Shown here: piece by piece, positions 23,627 through 32,646 of the stretch | Layout: each line of letters starts with the position of its first letter | How positions within the stretch are numbered: position 1 is the first letter of the stretch | Assembly: GCF_014212055.1 (NCBI RefSeq) | Contig: NZ_JACJVO010000016.1 | Span: 136,143 to 200,142, forward strand | Direction: 5' to 3' | Length of the DNA stretch: 64,000 bases | Source of the DNA: Cohnella zeiphila | Lineage (GTDB): Bacteria; Bacillota; Bacilli; Paenibacillales; Paenibacillaceae | Made by a program: the position numbers and the translations under genes | The notes under the pieces: generated by a model | The model's input: the letters and a program-made list of their open reading frames with translations, nothing else | Told to the model about the DNA's origin: nothing | Database searches by the model: none

Positions 23627-25579
23627 TCAAGTCTTCGTCAGCCGGAAGTCGTCCGCTTGAATCCAGGTGTCTCCCGTCGCCCACATCCCTGCGTAAATCT
23701 CGACGCTATGATGGTTGCCCGAGTTGAATGCGACCGTCAGCTGCGTATAGTTCGGCAGGCCGGCGAAATGCGTCTCGTTCAGAACCGCTCCCCCGTTCGG
23801 CAGCCTGGCCCCGAAGTAGCCGTCATTGTTATTGGAGGAAGTGCGGACCCACCCCGTCAGCGTGTAGTCGGTGTTCGGCTCGACGAAAACCTCTTGCTTG
23901 ATCGCGTTCCAACCGCTGTCGTAGCGTGCGTATCCGTTGTTCGCGCCGGTATGCGAGAATCCGAGATTGCGGTCGACCCCGGCGTTGCCGTTCGCGTACC
24001 ACGGCGACGTCAGGCTGGCGGTCGGCTGCGATTCGAACCCGGCATGGCCGACGAGATTGTCGTCTCTCGTCACGCTGACGTCGTCAAGCTGCAGCCACGT
24101 ACCCCCGTTCGCCCACAGGCCGGCGTACAGTTCGACGACCGAATTGCTGCCCGAGTTGAACGGGACGGCCAGCTCGGTATAGCCGGACAAGCTGGCGAAA
24201 TGTGTCTCGCCGATGACCGCGCCGTCGTTCGGCAGCCGGGCTCCGAAGTAGCCTTCGGTGTTGTTTGCGGACGTTTTGACCCAGCCTTTGAGCGTATAAT
24301 TGGTGTTCGGCTGCACGACGATCCGCTGCTTGATCGCGTTCCAGCCGCTGCCGTTGCGAACGTAGCCGTTGTTCGCTCCCGTGCGGGCGTAGCCGAGATT
24401 CCGGTCGATGCCGCCTTCGCCCGTCACATACCACGGCGCCATGACCGGCGTGGCGGTCTGCGTCTCGAAGCTCGGATCGGAGATCGGATTGTCGCCGAGC
24501 ATGTCGCTCGTCAGCGTTGCCTTCATCAGATGCGTGTTGTAATCGGGATACCACGTCGACATGATGAAATACAAGTCCGGCCCGCCGTTCGACAGCGGGT
24601 GCATGAAGGCGTTGTACTGTCCCAGCCCGGTGAAGTTGCCCGGAACGAGAATCTTCTCGCCGCTCCACGGACCGACGGGCGTCGCCGCGTCTCGCATGAC
24701 GATCGCTTGGCGGTCTTCGTTCAGATAAGTCATGATATAACGATGAAAATACGAATTGTAAGCGACCGAGAGCTCGCCCGTCACGCCGATCGACACCGGC
24801 CGCGCCGCGGATTCGCTCGCCTGCCACCCGTTGCCGTCCCAATACCGGTAATCCCCGATGTTCAGCATGCCGTTCTCCGGCACGCGGGCCAGGTAAACGT
24901 CGCCGAAACGGCCGTTCGGCGTCGCGTACATGTAGACGAAGCCGCTGTCTTTCAGGAACGCCGCCATCTGGAAATGACTGTCCCATGTCGACGTGTTGTT
25001 GTTCCATTTGACCGTCGGGCTCTTGGTCCAGTTCTGGCCGTTGTCGTCCGAATAGGCGATGCCGGAATAGTTCGTGTACCACCGGCCCGACGAGCCCCAA
25101 TGGTTGACCGACATGTAATGGATGTAGCTGCGGCTGCCGACCGTCACTCCTGCAGTCGGAATGACCGTCATCTCGTCGTTGTTGATTTTTTTGGAAGACA
25201 GAATCTCCTTGGCGTAGCCGGGCGAGCTCTGAATCATGGTGTCGAAAGAAAGTCCGTTCGCCAGGTTCGTGTCCGACGAGATCGCCAGCACGTTGCTGCG
25301 CGACCAGTTGCCCGCGCTGTCGTTCGTATCGCCGAAAGCGACGAAGTACTGTCCGCCTCCCTTGTCCCAGATAATGCCCAGATCCGTCCCGCCTACGTTG
25401 TAGTTAACGGCCGTCTGGTTCGGATTGGGCAGCGTCTCGCCCGCCGGAGTCGCTCCGGTAACGCGGGCGATCATCGTCGTTCCCGTCGGCGTCAGCGCCG
25501 CGGCGCCGCCGAGCTCCATCGTTCCGAATGCCAGAGCTGCCGCAAGCATCGCCGTTAACATTTTATTCCTCTTCATCAT
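23627..25579 (-). CDS. Secreted DUF4185 (GH183-like) protein with two C-terminal binding repeats
   Basis: The protein has 650 residues from the ATG at 25579 (AAGGA 7 bp upstream). A signal peptide covers about residues 1-29. A five-bladed-propeller-type DUF4185 domain follows (about 35-360) with GTDLGIIWDKGGGQYFVAFGD, IHYMSVNHWG, GRFGDVYLARV and ELSVAYNSYFHRYIMTYL. Two homologous repeats of about 145 residues (from about 363 and 513) share GANNGY, GWNAIKQ, PNT.YTL and GYFGARLPN, and look like carbohydrate-binding beta-sandwiches. DUF4185 is the fold of GH183 endo-D-arabinanases, so extracellular cleavage of D-arabinan is the leading hypothesis. Confidence 0.82.
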   Translation of the reverse strand: MMKRNKMLTAMLAAALAFGTMELGGAAALTPTGTTMIARVTGATPAGETLPNPNQTAVNYNVGGTDLGIIWDKGGGQYFVAFGDTNDSAGNWSRSNVLAISSDTNLANGLSFDTMIQSSPGYAKEILSSKKINNDEMTVIPTAGVTVGSRSYIHYMSVNHWGSSGRWYTNYSGIAYSDDNGQNWTKSPTVKWNNNTSTWDSHFQMAAFLKDSGFVYMYATPNGRFGDVYLARVPENGMLNIGDYRYWDGNGWQASESAARPVSIGVTGELSVAYNSYFHRYIMTYLNEDRQAIVMRDAATPVGPWSGEKILVPGNFTGLGQYNAFMHPLSNGGPDLYFIMSTWYPDYNTHLMKATLTSDMLGDNPISDPSFETQTATPVMAPWYVTGEGGIDRNLGYARTGANNGYVRNGSGWNAIKQRIVVQPNTNYTLKGWVKTSANNTEGYFGARLPNDGAVIGETHFASLSGYTELAVPFNSGSNSVVELYAGLWANGGTWLQLDDVSVTRDDNLVGHAGFESQPTASLTSPWYANGNAGVDRNLGFSHTGANNGYARYDSGWNAIKQEVFVEPNTDYTLTGWVRTSSNNNDGYFGARLPNGGAVLNETHFAGLPNYTQLTVAFNSGNHHSVEIYAGMWATGDTWIQADDFRLTKT

Positions 25580-25628
25580 AGCACCATCCTTCGCCAAATG
25601 GGATTGGAATCGCGGAGGACTGACCGGA

Positions 25629-25648
25629 TGTTTGGTTGAAAACAAACA
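25629..25648. promoter_or_regulatory. Inverted repeat upstream of the secreted DUF4185 gene
   Basis: TGTTTG and CAAACA are separated by 8 bp, about 50 bp upstream of the start codon. They are flanked by direct repeats CTGACCGG at 25620 and 25657. This is probably regulatory; no matching promoter boxes are convincing. Confidence 0.35.
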
Positions 25649-25711
25649 GAGTCTGTCTGACCGGGTGCAAGATGGAAAAGGGGGAGAGAGACGGAGAACG
25701 GTCCGTTCGCG

Positions 25712-25850
25712 CCCATAGCGGCATCGTGTGCCGCTATGCACTTGGGCGAACCGCCAGCCGACACCCATAGCGGCATCGTGTGCCGCTATGCACTCGGGCT
25801 CACCGCCAGCCGGCACCGTGTGCCGCTATGCACTCGGGCGTGCGGCTGGC
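25712..25850. repeat. Hairpin-bearing tandem repeat
   Basis: Two copies with a 52-bp period (25712, 25764) each contain the perfect hairpin CATAGCGGCA-TCGTG-TGCCGCTATG, followed by CACTYGGGC and CCGCCAGCCG. A third, shortened copy keeps only the right arm (25821-25830). It fills the gap between the DUF6259 gene and the secreted DUF4185 gene and may also end the upstream transcript. Confidence 0.85.
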
Positions 25851-25874
25851 TGCCGGCTCTGGGGAGCCGTGCTG

Positions 25875-28112
25875 CTAAAGCGGCGGCAGCTCCAGCATCG
25901 CGACGCTGCGGGCGGGCAGCTCGAATTCGGTCTCGCCCGTCTCCGATCGGCCGAGCGCAAGCGTCGACGCCGCGCCGTCCGCTGCGAACAAAAGGGCTCC
26001 CGTAGCGACGCCGAGCTTGCCCGGCACCGCCGGCTCCAGCCGCACCCGCAAGCGCTGCGGCGCATCGCTCGCGTTGGCGAAAAACAACCCGACGCTCCCG
26101 TCCATGCTCTGCCAGGCGCTGTGCACCACGGCATCGATCTCCAGCTCGCCGGAATCGTTGTACTCCGGCGTCTCCTTGCCGTGGTTGTAGTGGAACCATT
26201 CGGCACGCATCCGGTCGCGCTCGAATTTGAGCGGCGGCAGCATCCGGCCGTACGCCCAATATTTGTTCGCCGCCCCGATGCGCAGCTTCGCGTACAAGCC
26301 CAGGTAGGCCGCGCGCTCGGGAGAGAAAGCATAGCCTCGCGGCTCGAACGTATAGTAGTGCTCCTCCGGAGCGTTCTCGCGGCCGTCCGGCGGCAGCGCC
26401 TCCATCGGGCTGTACTCGTAATTGAGCTCGTACAAGCCGCCCCACAAATACGTTCGCGCCACCGTGTAGAAGTACAAGCTGCCGATCTCTTCGGTCAGCT
26501 TGCCCCAGCCGTCCATCCGCAGCGCTCCGTATTCGTGGTAGACGTAGGCGAACAGCGGGATCAGCTCCGCCTCCCCCGATTTCAGCAGGTCGCGCAGCGG
26601 CCACAGCTCCAGCGGCGCCGCCGGCTGTCCGCCTGCGCGCGCCTGATAGAAGTCGATGACGTCCAGCATCGTCTCGTTCATCATCTCCGTGCCCATCGGC
26701 ACGTAGCGGCCGGCAACTGAGCCCATCGCCGCCTTCGTGTCGGCGTAGTTGCGGCGGTAAGCCTCCTCGATCTGCCGCCCCGCGCCGACCGGGTGGCCGT
26801 GCGAGTCGTCCATGCACACCTTCAGGATGTTGTTGGCCGAAATATCGTAGTAGATCGCGTCCACGTCGTCCGTCCGCGCCAGCTCCTCGTCCCGCTTGAC
26901 GTGAAAATCGTGCGCGTACGGGTGGGCGGGGCAGAGGAACGGGAATTTGTAGGCGTCGACGCTCTTCTTGTTGTCGGGGAATTTCTGCGCGGCAGCGCGG
27001 CCGAGCTCTCCGTCCGCGCCCTTGAAGTTGTACAGATAGTCGAACTCGAACGGCGCGAACCGGTCGCCGTACTCCTTCATGCAGGCCAGATTGTCCTTGT
27101 TGAAGCGCGTCGGGAACCAGTCGTCGAAGCCTCCGGGAACGCCCCTGCCGAAAGTCTGCGGCGCGTTCGTCCAGTCGGGCCCGAGCACGTGGAACATCGG
27201 CGTTCCGACGTGGTCGTGATAGGCGCGCAGCCACGGCGTCCGGTCGGAGCCGGCGTTGATGCCGAACGTCGCGACGCCCATCTCCTCGTACAGCCACCGG
27301 AACCCTTCCGCCGCCGCCCGATCCGACGCGAGCCCTTTCGCGCACCATTTTTGCCGCACGGCCCATGCCTTGTAGAGGTCCGCCGCCTCGTGCCACCCTC
27401 GTCCTTCGAGCAGCGCTACCCTAACCGGGTATGAGGGTGCCAAGCCTTTGCCGGGGCCGATGTCCTCGCAGCCGTGGATGAACGAAGCCTCCAGGGTCCC
27501 TCCCTCGTTCCGATAGAAATTCAGCCACTTCGGATGCCCTTCGCCGTCCGCCGCGCCGAAATAAAGCCCGCCTCTGCTCAAGCCGTAATAGGCGAAAAAC
27601 TGCATCGAGGCGCCCGAGAAGCTCTCCGGGTACGGCATGTACCGCAGGCCCGAACCCGGCGCCGCGAATCGCTCCGACGGCCGGCGGACCAAAACCCCCG
27701 TCGCGAACGGATGCGCCAGATAGTCGTCCCGCCCTTCGTCCGTAATCGCGTTTAAGCCCGCGAACACCGGATATTCCAGGCTGTGCAGCCGTTCGCCCGA
27801 GCCGTTCTCCGCCTCGCAGCGGAACGAGACCCCGTCTTCGTCCAGCGCCGCCCGCGCCCGCACGGTAAAACCAGCCGCCGTCCGCCACCTAAGCGACGCC
27901 TCCGCAGGCCGGCCGTCCCGCTCTTCGGACACGGACCATTCGAACGTCTCGAACGCGCCGGAGACGCCCGCATCCGTCTCCAGCCGAAACGGCTCGCCGC
28001 CGTCCGGCTCCGCGATAAAGTCGATGTCCTTGCCCGCATCCCGAAGCCTGCGGACCGTGCCGTCCGCCTCGTTCCACTCCAGCCGGATTCTCCCGTTGTC
28101 CAGCGCGAACAT
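25875..28112 (-). CDS. DUF6259-type putative glycoside hydrolase
   Basis: The protein has 745 residues and no signal peptide. The N-terminal third is a beta-sandwich (LEWNEADGTVRRLRD, LEYPVFAGL). The middle looks like a TIM barrel with FHVLGPDWTNAPQTFGRG, DAIYYDISANN and MGTEMMNETMLDVIDFYQAR, the last two supplying conserved acidic residues. A C-terminal beta-domain follows (SVGLFFANASDAPQRLRVRLEP). This is the layout of DUF6259 proteins that accompany carbohydrate loci; no activity is proven. It is the last gene of the binding-protein/permease operon, 27 bp after permease 2, with start site GGGGAGG. Confidence 0.7.
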   Translation of the reverse strand: MFALDNGRIRLEWNEADGTVRRLRDAGKDIDFIAEPDGGEPFRLETDAGVSGAFETFEWSVSEERDGRPAEASLRWRTAAGFTVRARAALDEDGVSFRCEAENGSGERLHSLEYPVFAGLNAITDEGRDDYLAHPFATGVLVRRPSERFAAPGSGLRYMPYPESFSGASMQFFAYYGLSRGGLYFGAADGEGHPKWLNFYRNEGGTLEASFIHGCEDIGPGKGLAPSYPVRVALLEGRGWHEAADLYKAWAVRQKWCAKGLASDRAAAEGFRWLYEEMGVATFGINAGSDRTPWLRAYHDHVGTPMFHVLGPDWTNAPQTFGRGVPGGFDDWFPTRFNKDNLACMKEYGDRFAPFEFDYLYNFKGADGELGRAAAQKFPDNKKSVDAYKFPFLCPAHPYAHDFHVKRDEELARTDDVDAIYYDISANNILKVCMDDSHGHPVGAGRQIEEAYRRNYADTKAAMGSVAGRYVPMGTEMMNETMLDVIDFYQARAGGQPAAPLELWPLRDLLKSGEAELIPLFAYVYHEYGALRMDGWGKLTEEIGSLYFYTVARTYLWGGLYELNYEYSPMEALPPDGRENAPEEHYYTFEPRGYAFSPERAAYLGLYAKLRIGAANKYWAYGRMLPPLKFERDRMRAEWFHYNHGKETPEYNDSGELEIDAVVHSAWQSMDGSVGLFFANASDAPQRLRVRLEPAVPGKLGVATGALLFAADGAASTLALGRSETGETEFELPARSVAMLELPPL

Positions 28113-28139
28113 TCTATCAGCCTCCCCGTTTGGCCGTCG

Positions 28140-28964
28140 TTACTTCAAGCCGGATATTTTGATGCCCGAGATGATGTACTTCTGGAAGACGAGGAACAGC
28201 ACCAGCGTCGGCGCGGCGGCCAGCGCCGAGCCGGCCATCAGCATGCCCATCTCGGACGAGCGTTCGGAACGGAAATTGTACAGATACTGCATGATCTGGA
28301 ACAGGTTCGGGTTCGTGATCGTCATCGTCGGCCAGACGAACGAGTTCCAATAGCCCAGATAAGCGCCGATCCCGACGATGACGAAGACCGGAAACGACAT
28401 CGGCACGAAGATGCCGGTGAAGATCCGGAAGCGCCCCGCTCCGTCGATCAGCGCCGCTTCCTCCAGCGCGAGCGGGATGTTCAGGTAGAACTGCCGGATA
28501 AAGAACATGCTTCCCGCGGAGGCGACGCCCGGCAGCACCAGCACCGCGAGCGTATCGAGCATGCCCAGCTTGTTGACGACGATAAAGGACGTCAGCAGAA
28601 TCGCCATCCCGGGAATGAACATCGTCATGATGACGTACACCCACAGAATGCGCTTGAAGCGGAACTCCAGCCGGGCGAACACGTAAGCCGCGCTCGCATT
28701 GACGAACAGGGCGAGGACGGCGAACAGGATCGCGCCGCCGAACGTCACCAGCATCGTCTTGCGGAACAACGGATCGCCCAGGATGTCGGTATAATTTTCT
28801 ACAAGCCATTGCTTGGGAAAAAACTTGAACGGCGTCGCCAGCACCTCGGTCTTGCCCTTGAATCCGGCGATGACCACCCACAGCAGCGGGAACAGCGCCA
28901 CTACCGCCACCGCCGCGCCGACGACGGCCAGCACAGCGCGCGTAAGCAAGCCTCTATTGCGCAT
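28140..28964 (-). CDS. Sugar ABC transporter permease (MalG/CUT1 type)
   Basis: This 274-residue protein has six transmembrane helices. It shows the CUT1 second-permease hallmarks: FKFFPKQWLVENYTDIL after helix 1, and the EAA loop EEAALIDGAGRFRIFTGIFVPM that docks the ATPase. It ends in KYIISGIKISGLK, as MalG-type permeases do. It imports oligosaccharides together with the permease and binding protein upstream. No ATPase is encoded nearby; CUT1 systems in this group often share an MsmX-type ATPase. The start follows GGGAGGTTACGAAT. Confidence 0.92.
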   Translation of the reverse strand: MRNRGLLTRAVLAVVGAAVAVVALFPLLWVVIAGFKGKTEVLATPFKFFPKQWLVENYTDILGDPLFRKTMLVTFGGAILFAVLALFVNASAAYVFARLEFRFKRILWVYVIMTMFIPGMAILLTSFIVVNKLGMLDTLAVLVLPGVASAGSMFFIRQFYLNIPLALEEAALIDGAGRFRIFTGIFVPMSFPVFVIVGIGAYLGYWNSFVWPTMTITNPNLFQIMQYLYNFRSERSSEMGMLMAGSALAAAPTLVLFLVFQKYIISGIKISGLK

Positions 28965-28990
28965 ATTCGTAACCTCCCTCGCGGCTTCGG

Positions 28991-29878
28991 TCAGCCGTCC
29001 ACCGCTTTTTCCGAATTGAGCACCCTGAAGATGATCGCCGAAATGCCGCCCAGCACGACGAACAACAGCAGCGAAGCGGCGATCGAATTGCCGACCATCA
29101 CGTCGTTGCGGAAGTGAAGGAAGATGTACAGGTTGGGCGTCGTCGTCTCGTTCAGCGGGCCTCCGTTCGTCATGACCAGCGACAGCTCGTACTGGGAGAT
29201 CTGCGCCGTGAAGCCGGTGACGAGCAGGTACAGGATGACGTTGCGCATAAGCGGGATCGTGATGTACCACATCTTCTGGAACGCGCCCGCTCCCTCCAGG
29301 TCGGCCGCTTCGTAGTAGCTCTCCGGAATGTCGTGCAATCCGGCCAGCATGATGAGCGCCGTGAGGCCGAAGCCCAGCCAGACGGCAGGGGCGGCGATGC
29401 TCGGCAGCGCCGAACCGACCTCGGCCAGCCAGGCTTTCGGCTCCTGTCCGAACAGCCCGAGCACATAGTTGGCAAGGCCGCCCGTATAATCGTAGATGAA
29501 CACGAAGATGACGGAAGCCACGATGCCGGAGATAATCGTCGGGATGTAGATGGACGTCTTGACGAAGCCGGACAGCTTCGGGCTGATGTTCTTGACGACG
29601 TTGGCGAACAGAAAAGCCAGAATCAAAGTGGTCGGGACGACCATGAGGGCGAACTTGATTCCGATCCAGACCGACTTGCCGAACAGGCGGTCCGTCAGCA
29701 CCAGGTAGAAGTTGCGGAAGCCGACGAACGTCGAGTCCTGGTAGAAGCTCCAATTATAGAAGCTGACGCGAATCGCGTAGACGAAAGGAATGACCACGAA
29801 CACGGTCAGCAGCACCAGAATCGGAAGCAGCATCGTGTACGCCGTGGCGTTGTCCTGACGGAAATTTTTCTTGAACAT
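28991..29878 (-). CDS. Sugar ABC transporter permease (MalF/CUT1 type)
   Basis: This 295-residue protein has six transmembrane helices. It has the MalF-like start ATAYTMLLPILVLLTVFVVIPFVYAIRVSFYNW and the EAA loop EAADLEGAGAFQKMWYITIPLM. It forms the membrane channel with the next permease. It lies 74 bp after the binding-protein gene, separated by a stable hairpin, and 26 bp before permease 2. Confidence 0.92.
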   Translation of the reverse strand: MFKKNFRQDNATAYTMLLPILVLLTVFVVIPFVYAIRVSFYNWSFYQDSTFVGFRNFYLVLTDRLFGKSVWIGIKFALMVVPTTLILAFLFANVVKNISPKLSGFVKTSIYIPTIISGIVASVIFVFIYDYTGGLANYVLGLFGQEPKAWLAEVGSALPSIAAPAVWLGFGLTALIMLAGLHDIPESYYEAADLEGAGAFQKMWYITIPLMRNVILYLLVTGFTAQISQYELSLVMTNGGPLNETTTPNLYIFLHFRNDVMVGNSIAASLLLFVVLGGISAIIFRVLNSEKAVDG

Positions 29879-29913
29879 TCTCGCTCATCTCCGTTTTTGG
29901 GGATGCGGCATAA

Positions 29914-29946
29914 GCGTCCGGGAGCGGCTCGCCGCCCCCGGAACGC
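29914..29946 (-). terminator. Intercistronic hairpin between binding protein and permease genes
   Basis: GCGTTCCGGG and CCCGGACGC pair around a GC-rich loop on the minus strand. No T-run follows. Such stems usually stabilise binding-protein mRNA or lower permease expression rather than stop transcription. Confidence 0.55.
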
Positions 29947-29952
29947 ATCCGG

Positions 29953-31395
29953 TCATTGCATCTTGGGATTGGTGCCGGCCAGCTTGTTCTTGGCGATATA
30001 GTCGTTGATGTCTTTCTCCGCTTTGGACAGCGCCTTGTCCACGTCCGTCCCCTTCATCGCCGACTCGATCGCGGTCGAGAACGCCATGCTGATATCCCAC
30101 GGATAGATCGGCTCCGGCTTGGAATACGGCACGATCTTCTCGGCGATCATCGCCCGCACTTCGTCCTTCGAAGCGACCGGATCGCTCTGCATCGCCTGGT
30201 CGACGGATTTGCGAGGCGTGAACTTGGAGAACTGCGCCCCGCGGAAATAGTCGAGCACGACGTTCGGATCGTCTGCGAGCATATAAGAGATATAAGCGGC
30301 CGCTTCCTTCGCATGTTCCGACTTGCCGTCGACGGCGAGCGCCCAGCCGCCAAGCGTGGCGGTCGTGTTGTTCGGATTGCCGTCAATCGTCGGCATCGGC
30401 GCGACGCCGACGTTATTCACCATATCCTTGAAGCTGTTGCGAAGTTGGCCGATCGCCCACGAGCCGTTGGCCTCCATGGCAATCTTGCCTTGGCCGAACG
30501 GGGCAGCGTCGGTGTAGCCGGACAACTGCTGCTTCGGCATGATGCCGGATTGGTAAGCTTGCTGATAGAAGGTGAGCAGCTTCTTGTAGCCGTCGTTCTG
30601 CACATCGGCCTTGGACCAGTCGTCGGTAATCGGCAGGTGTCCGGCGGCGTTATATTGCAGCCCCCAGCTCGACCAGCCGAGATCGCCGGCAACCTGCGCG
30701 GTGGAGAAGCCGAAGACCCCTTTCTTGGTCAGCGCTTTGCCATCCGCGAGCAATTCGTCCCATGTGGTCGGCGGCTTCTCCGGATCGAGGCCCGCCGCCT
30801 TAAACAGGTCCTTGCGGTAATACAGCACGGTGGACGGCTCCACCAGCCACGGGTAAGCGTAAAACTTGTCGCCGACCGCGACGAAGTCCTTCATGTTCGG
30901 ATACAGGTCGTCAAATACGGATGGGTCCATCAGATCGTTGAGCGCTTGGATCTGCCCCAGCTTGGCGTCGTTCGCCACCTGATTGTAGCTGACCGTCCAG
31001 ACGTCGGGCGCCTTGCCGGCCGCCTGCGCGGCCTTCATCTTCTGATCCCAGGCGTCTCCCGGCACGATCGTAAGGTTTACTTTGATGTTGCTTTGCGATT
31101 TGTTGAACTCGTCCGTCCACTTCTTGAACCATGTGGTTGTCGTGTCCTCGAACTTGTTGGCCCAGACATCGATGGTTACCGGAGCCCCGGAGGCGGCGCT
31201 GGGAGACGCCGAGGCGCCGGCGCTCGCGCTCGCGCTTCCCGATGGGCTGGCGGATGCGCTCGGCGAGGAGCCGGCGCTTTGCGAAGAGCCGGCGTTGCCG
31301 CCATTGTTCGAACCTCCGCATCCCGTCAGAGCGAGCGACAGGATGATCGGGGCCGCCGCGAGGGCTGTCAAGCTTTTTCTGCTTTTGGCTTGCAT
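29953..31395 (-). CDS. Sugar-binding lipoprotein of ABC transporter (SBP family 1)
   Basis: This 480-residue lipoprotein has a signal peptide ending at LALTGC (Cys26, the lipidation site). A long Ser/Ala/Gly-rich tether follows (about 30-75), then a two-lobed family 1 solute-binding domain with DVWANKFEDTTTTWFKKWTDEF, VPGDAWDQKM and PNNTTATLGGWALAV. It probably captures oligosaccharides made by the DUF4185 enzymes and passes them to the adjacent permeases. It starts after AAGGGAGGATTCCAC. An inverted repeat lies 32 bp upstream. Confidence 0.9.
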   Translation of the reverse strand: MQAKSRKSLTALAAAPIILSLALTGCGGSNNGGNAGSSQSAGSSPSASASPSGSASASAGASASPSAASGAPVTIDVWANKFEDTTTTWFKKWTDEFNKSQSNIKVNLTIVPGDAWDQKMKAAQAAGKAPDVWTVSYNQVANDAKLGQIQALNDLMDPSVFDDLYPNMKDFVAVGDKFYAYPWLVEPSTVLYYRKDLFKAAGLDPEKPPTTWDELLADGKALTKKGVFGFSTAQVAGDLGWSSWGLQYNAAGHLPITDDWSKADVQNDGYKKLLTFYQQAYQSGIMPKQQLSGYTDAAPFGQGKIAMEANGSWAIGQLRNSFKDMVNNVGVAPMPTIDGNPNNTTATLGGWALAVDGKSEHAKEAAAYISYMLADDPNVVLDYFRGAQFSKFTPRKSVDQAMQSDPVASKDEVRAMIAEKIVPYSKPEPIYPWDISMAFSTAIESAMKGTDVDKALSKAEKDINDYIAKNKLAGTNPKMQ

Positions 31396-31426
31396 GTGGA
31401 ATCCTCCCTTTTTATTCGATAAACTA

Positions 31427-31447
31427 TTTAAACGCTGCGCGTTTAAA
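31427..31447. promoter_or_regulatory. Inverted repeat upstream of the binding-protein gene
   Basis: TTTAAACG and CGTTTAAA flank a 5-bp spacer (CTGCG). It is AT-rich at its ends and close to the start codon, so it may be an operator with promoter elements, or a stem between the DUF4185 lipoprotein gene and the binding-protein gene. Confidence 0.4.
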
Positions 31448-31498
31448 CCGAGGGCCGGGCCGTTCAGACGCGGCTGAACCGCCGAGATGAATTCGCTT

Positions 31499-32620
31499 TC
31501 ATTTCTCAAGCGAGGTCTTGAACCAATAGACGTTATACGGGTCCCACAGCGACAGCGTGAAGTAGATCGTTCGTCCGCCGTCCTCGGTATACCGCTCGTT
31601 CATGAACGGAGCGTACAGGCCGGGCTGCTCGCCCGCCGTCACCAGGTCGATGGGATCTCCCCACGGCCCCCAAGGCGCCAAGCCCTCGCGGATGACGACG
31701 CCGTCCCCTTCCTTGAGATAGGTCATCAGCCATCTCTCGAGGTAAGGGTTCCAGACGACGGACAGCTCGCCGACCGTATCGTCCACCACCGTCTTCGCCT
31801 GCGCGAGGTCCGCGCTCCAGATCGGCTGCCCCTTCGCGTCGATGCCCGCGAAGTATCGGTAAGCGTCCGCCTTCTCGATGTCCGACTCCGCCACCTTCAT
31901 CAGCTGGACGCCGCCGAAGCGCCCGGACGGAATGCACCAGAAATAAATGTCGGCCTGGTCTTCGCCGGTCTGGACCTTATAGGGGCTCACCTGAATGAAG
32001 TTGCTGTCTCCCGGCCATTTCACGCCGTCCAGCAGCGTCCAGTTCTGTCCGCCGTCCGTCGACTTGGCGACGCTGGCGTAATTGGCGTCCCACTTGCCCG
32101 GATCGCCCCAGTGGTTCACCGACATGTAGTACAAGTACAGCGCGCCGTTCGCGGCGATGCCGTACGTCGGAATTTTCGTCATCTCGTCATAGTCGACCTT
32201 TTTGGAAGGAAGCAGCTCCTTCGCCAGGCCGATGTCGTCGGCGATCATGCCGTCCAGCGCGATACCGTCCGCCGGGTTGCTGTCGGTCGTGTAGCCGATC
32301 GTGTTCGACCGCCAGAAGCTGCCGCCGCCCCCGATCTGGTCCGCCGCGCGTTCGCCGAACGTATCGCCGAACACGAAGTACGTCTTGTCGCCGTCGTTGA
32401 TCATCGACCCGAGGTCGGTGCCGTAGACGGCGAAGCGGTCCGTCTTGTTCGGCGAGTCCGCGCCGGTGATCTGGGACACCTTCTCGGCCGCCGACACTCC
32501 CTTGAGCACGAACGATTTGCCCTCTGCGTCCAATTGCGGGTTCACCTTGCCGCCTCCCCCTGAACAGCCGGCGAGCAGCAGCGCGAGTCCCGCCGCGAGC
32601 CATGCCGTTTTTCGAATCAA
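31499..32620 (-). CDS. DUF4185 (GH183-like) lipoprotein
   Basis: The protein has 373 residues from a TTG start 7 bp after AAGGAGG. It has a lipoprotein signal with lipobox LLAGC (Cys19), then the DUF4185 domain: YGTDLGSMINDGDKTYFVFGDTFG, LYLYYMSVNHWGDPGKW, GRFGGVQLMKV and GELSVVWNPYLERWLMTYL. It shares these motifs with the secreted paralogue at 23627-25579 but lacks the C-terminal repeats. It is probably anchored on the outer face of the membrane, where it may trim arabinan fragments before import. It lies 26 bp after the second GH172 gene. Confidence 0.82.
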   Translation of the reverse strand: MIRKTAWLAAGLALLLAGCSGGGGKVNPQLDAEGKSFVLKGVSAAEKVSQITGADSPNKTDRFAVYGTDLGSMINDGDKTYFVFGDTFGERAADQIGGGGSFWRSNTIGYTTDSNPADGIALDGMIADDIGLAKELLPSKKVDYDEMTKIPTYGIAANGALYLYYMSVNHWGDPGKWDANYASVAKSTDGGQNWTLLDGVKWPGDSNFIQVSPYKVQTGEDQADIYFWCIPSGRFGGVQLMKVAESDIEKADAYRYFAGIDAKGQPIWSADLAQAKTVVDDTVGELSVVWNPYLERWLMTYLKEGDGVVIREGLAPWGPWGDPIDLVTAGEQPGLYAPFMNERYTEDGGRTIYFTLSLWDPYNVYWFKTSLEK

Positions 32621-32646
32621 TGGTTGACCTCCTTGGCTTCTTCGAA

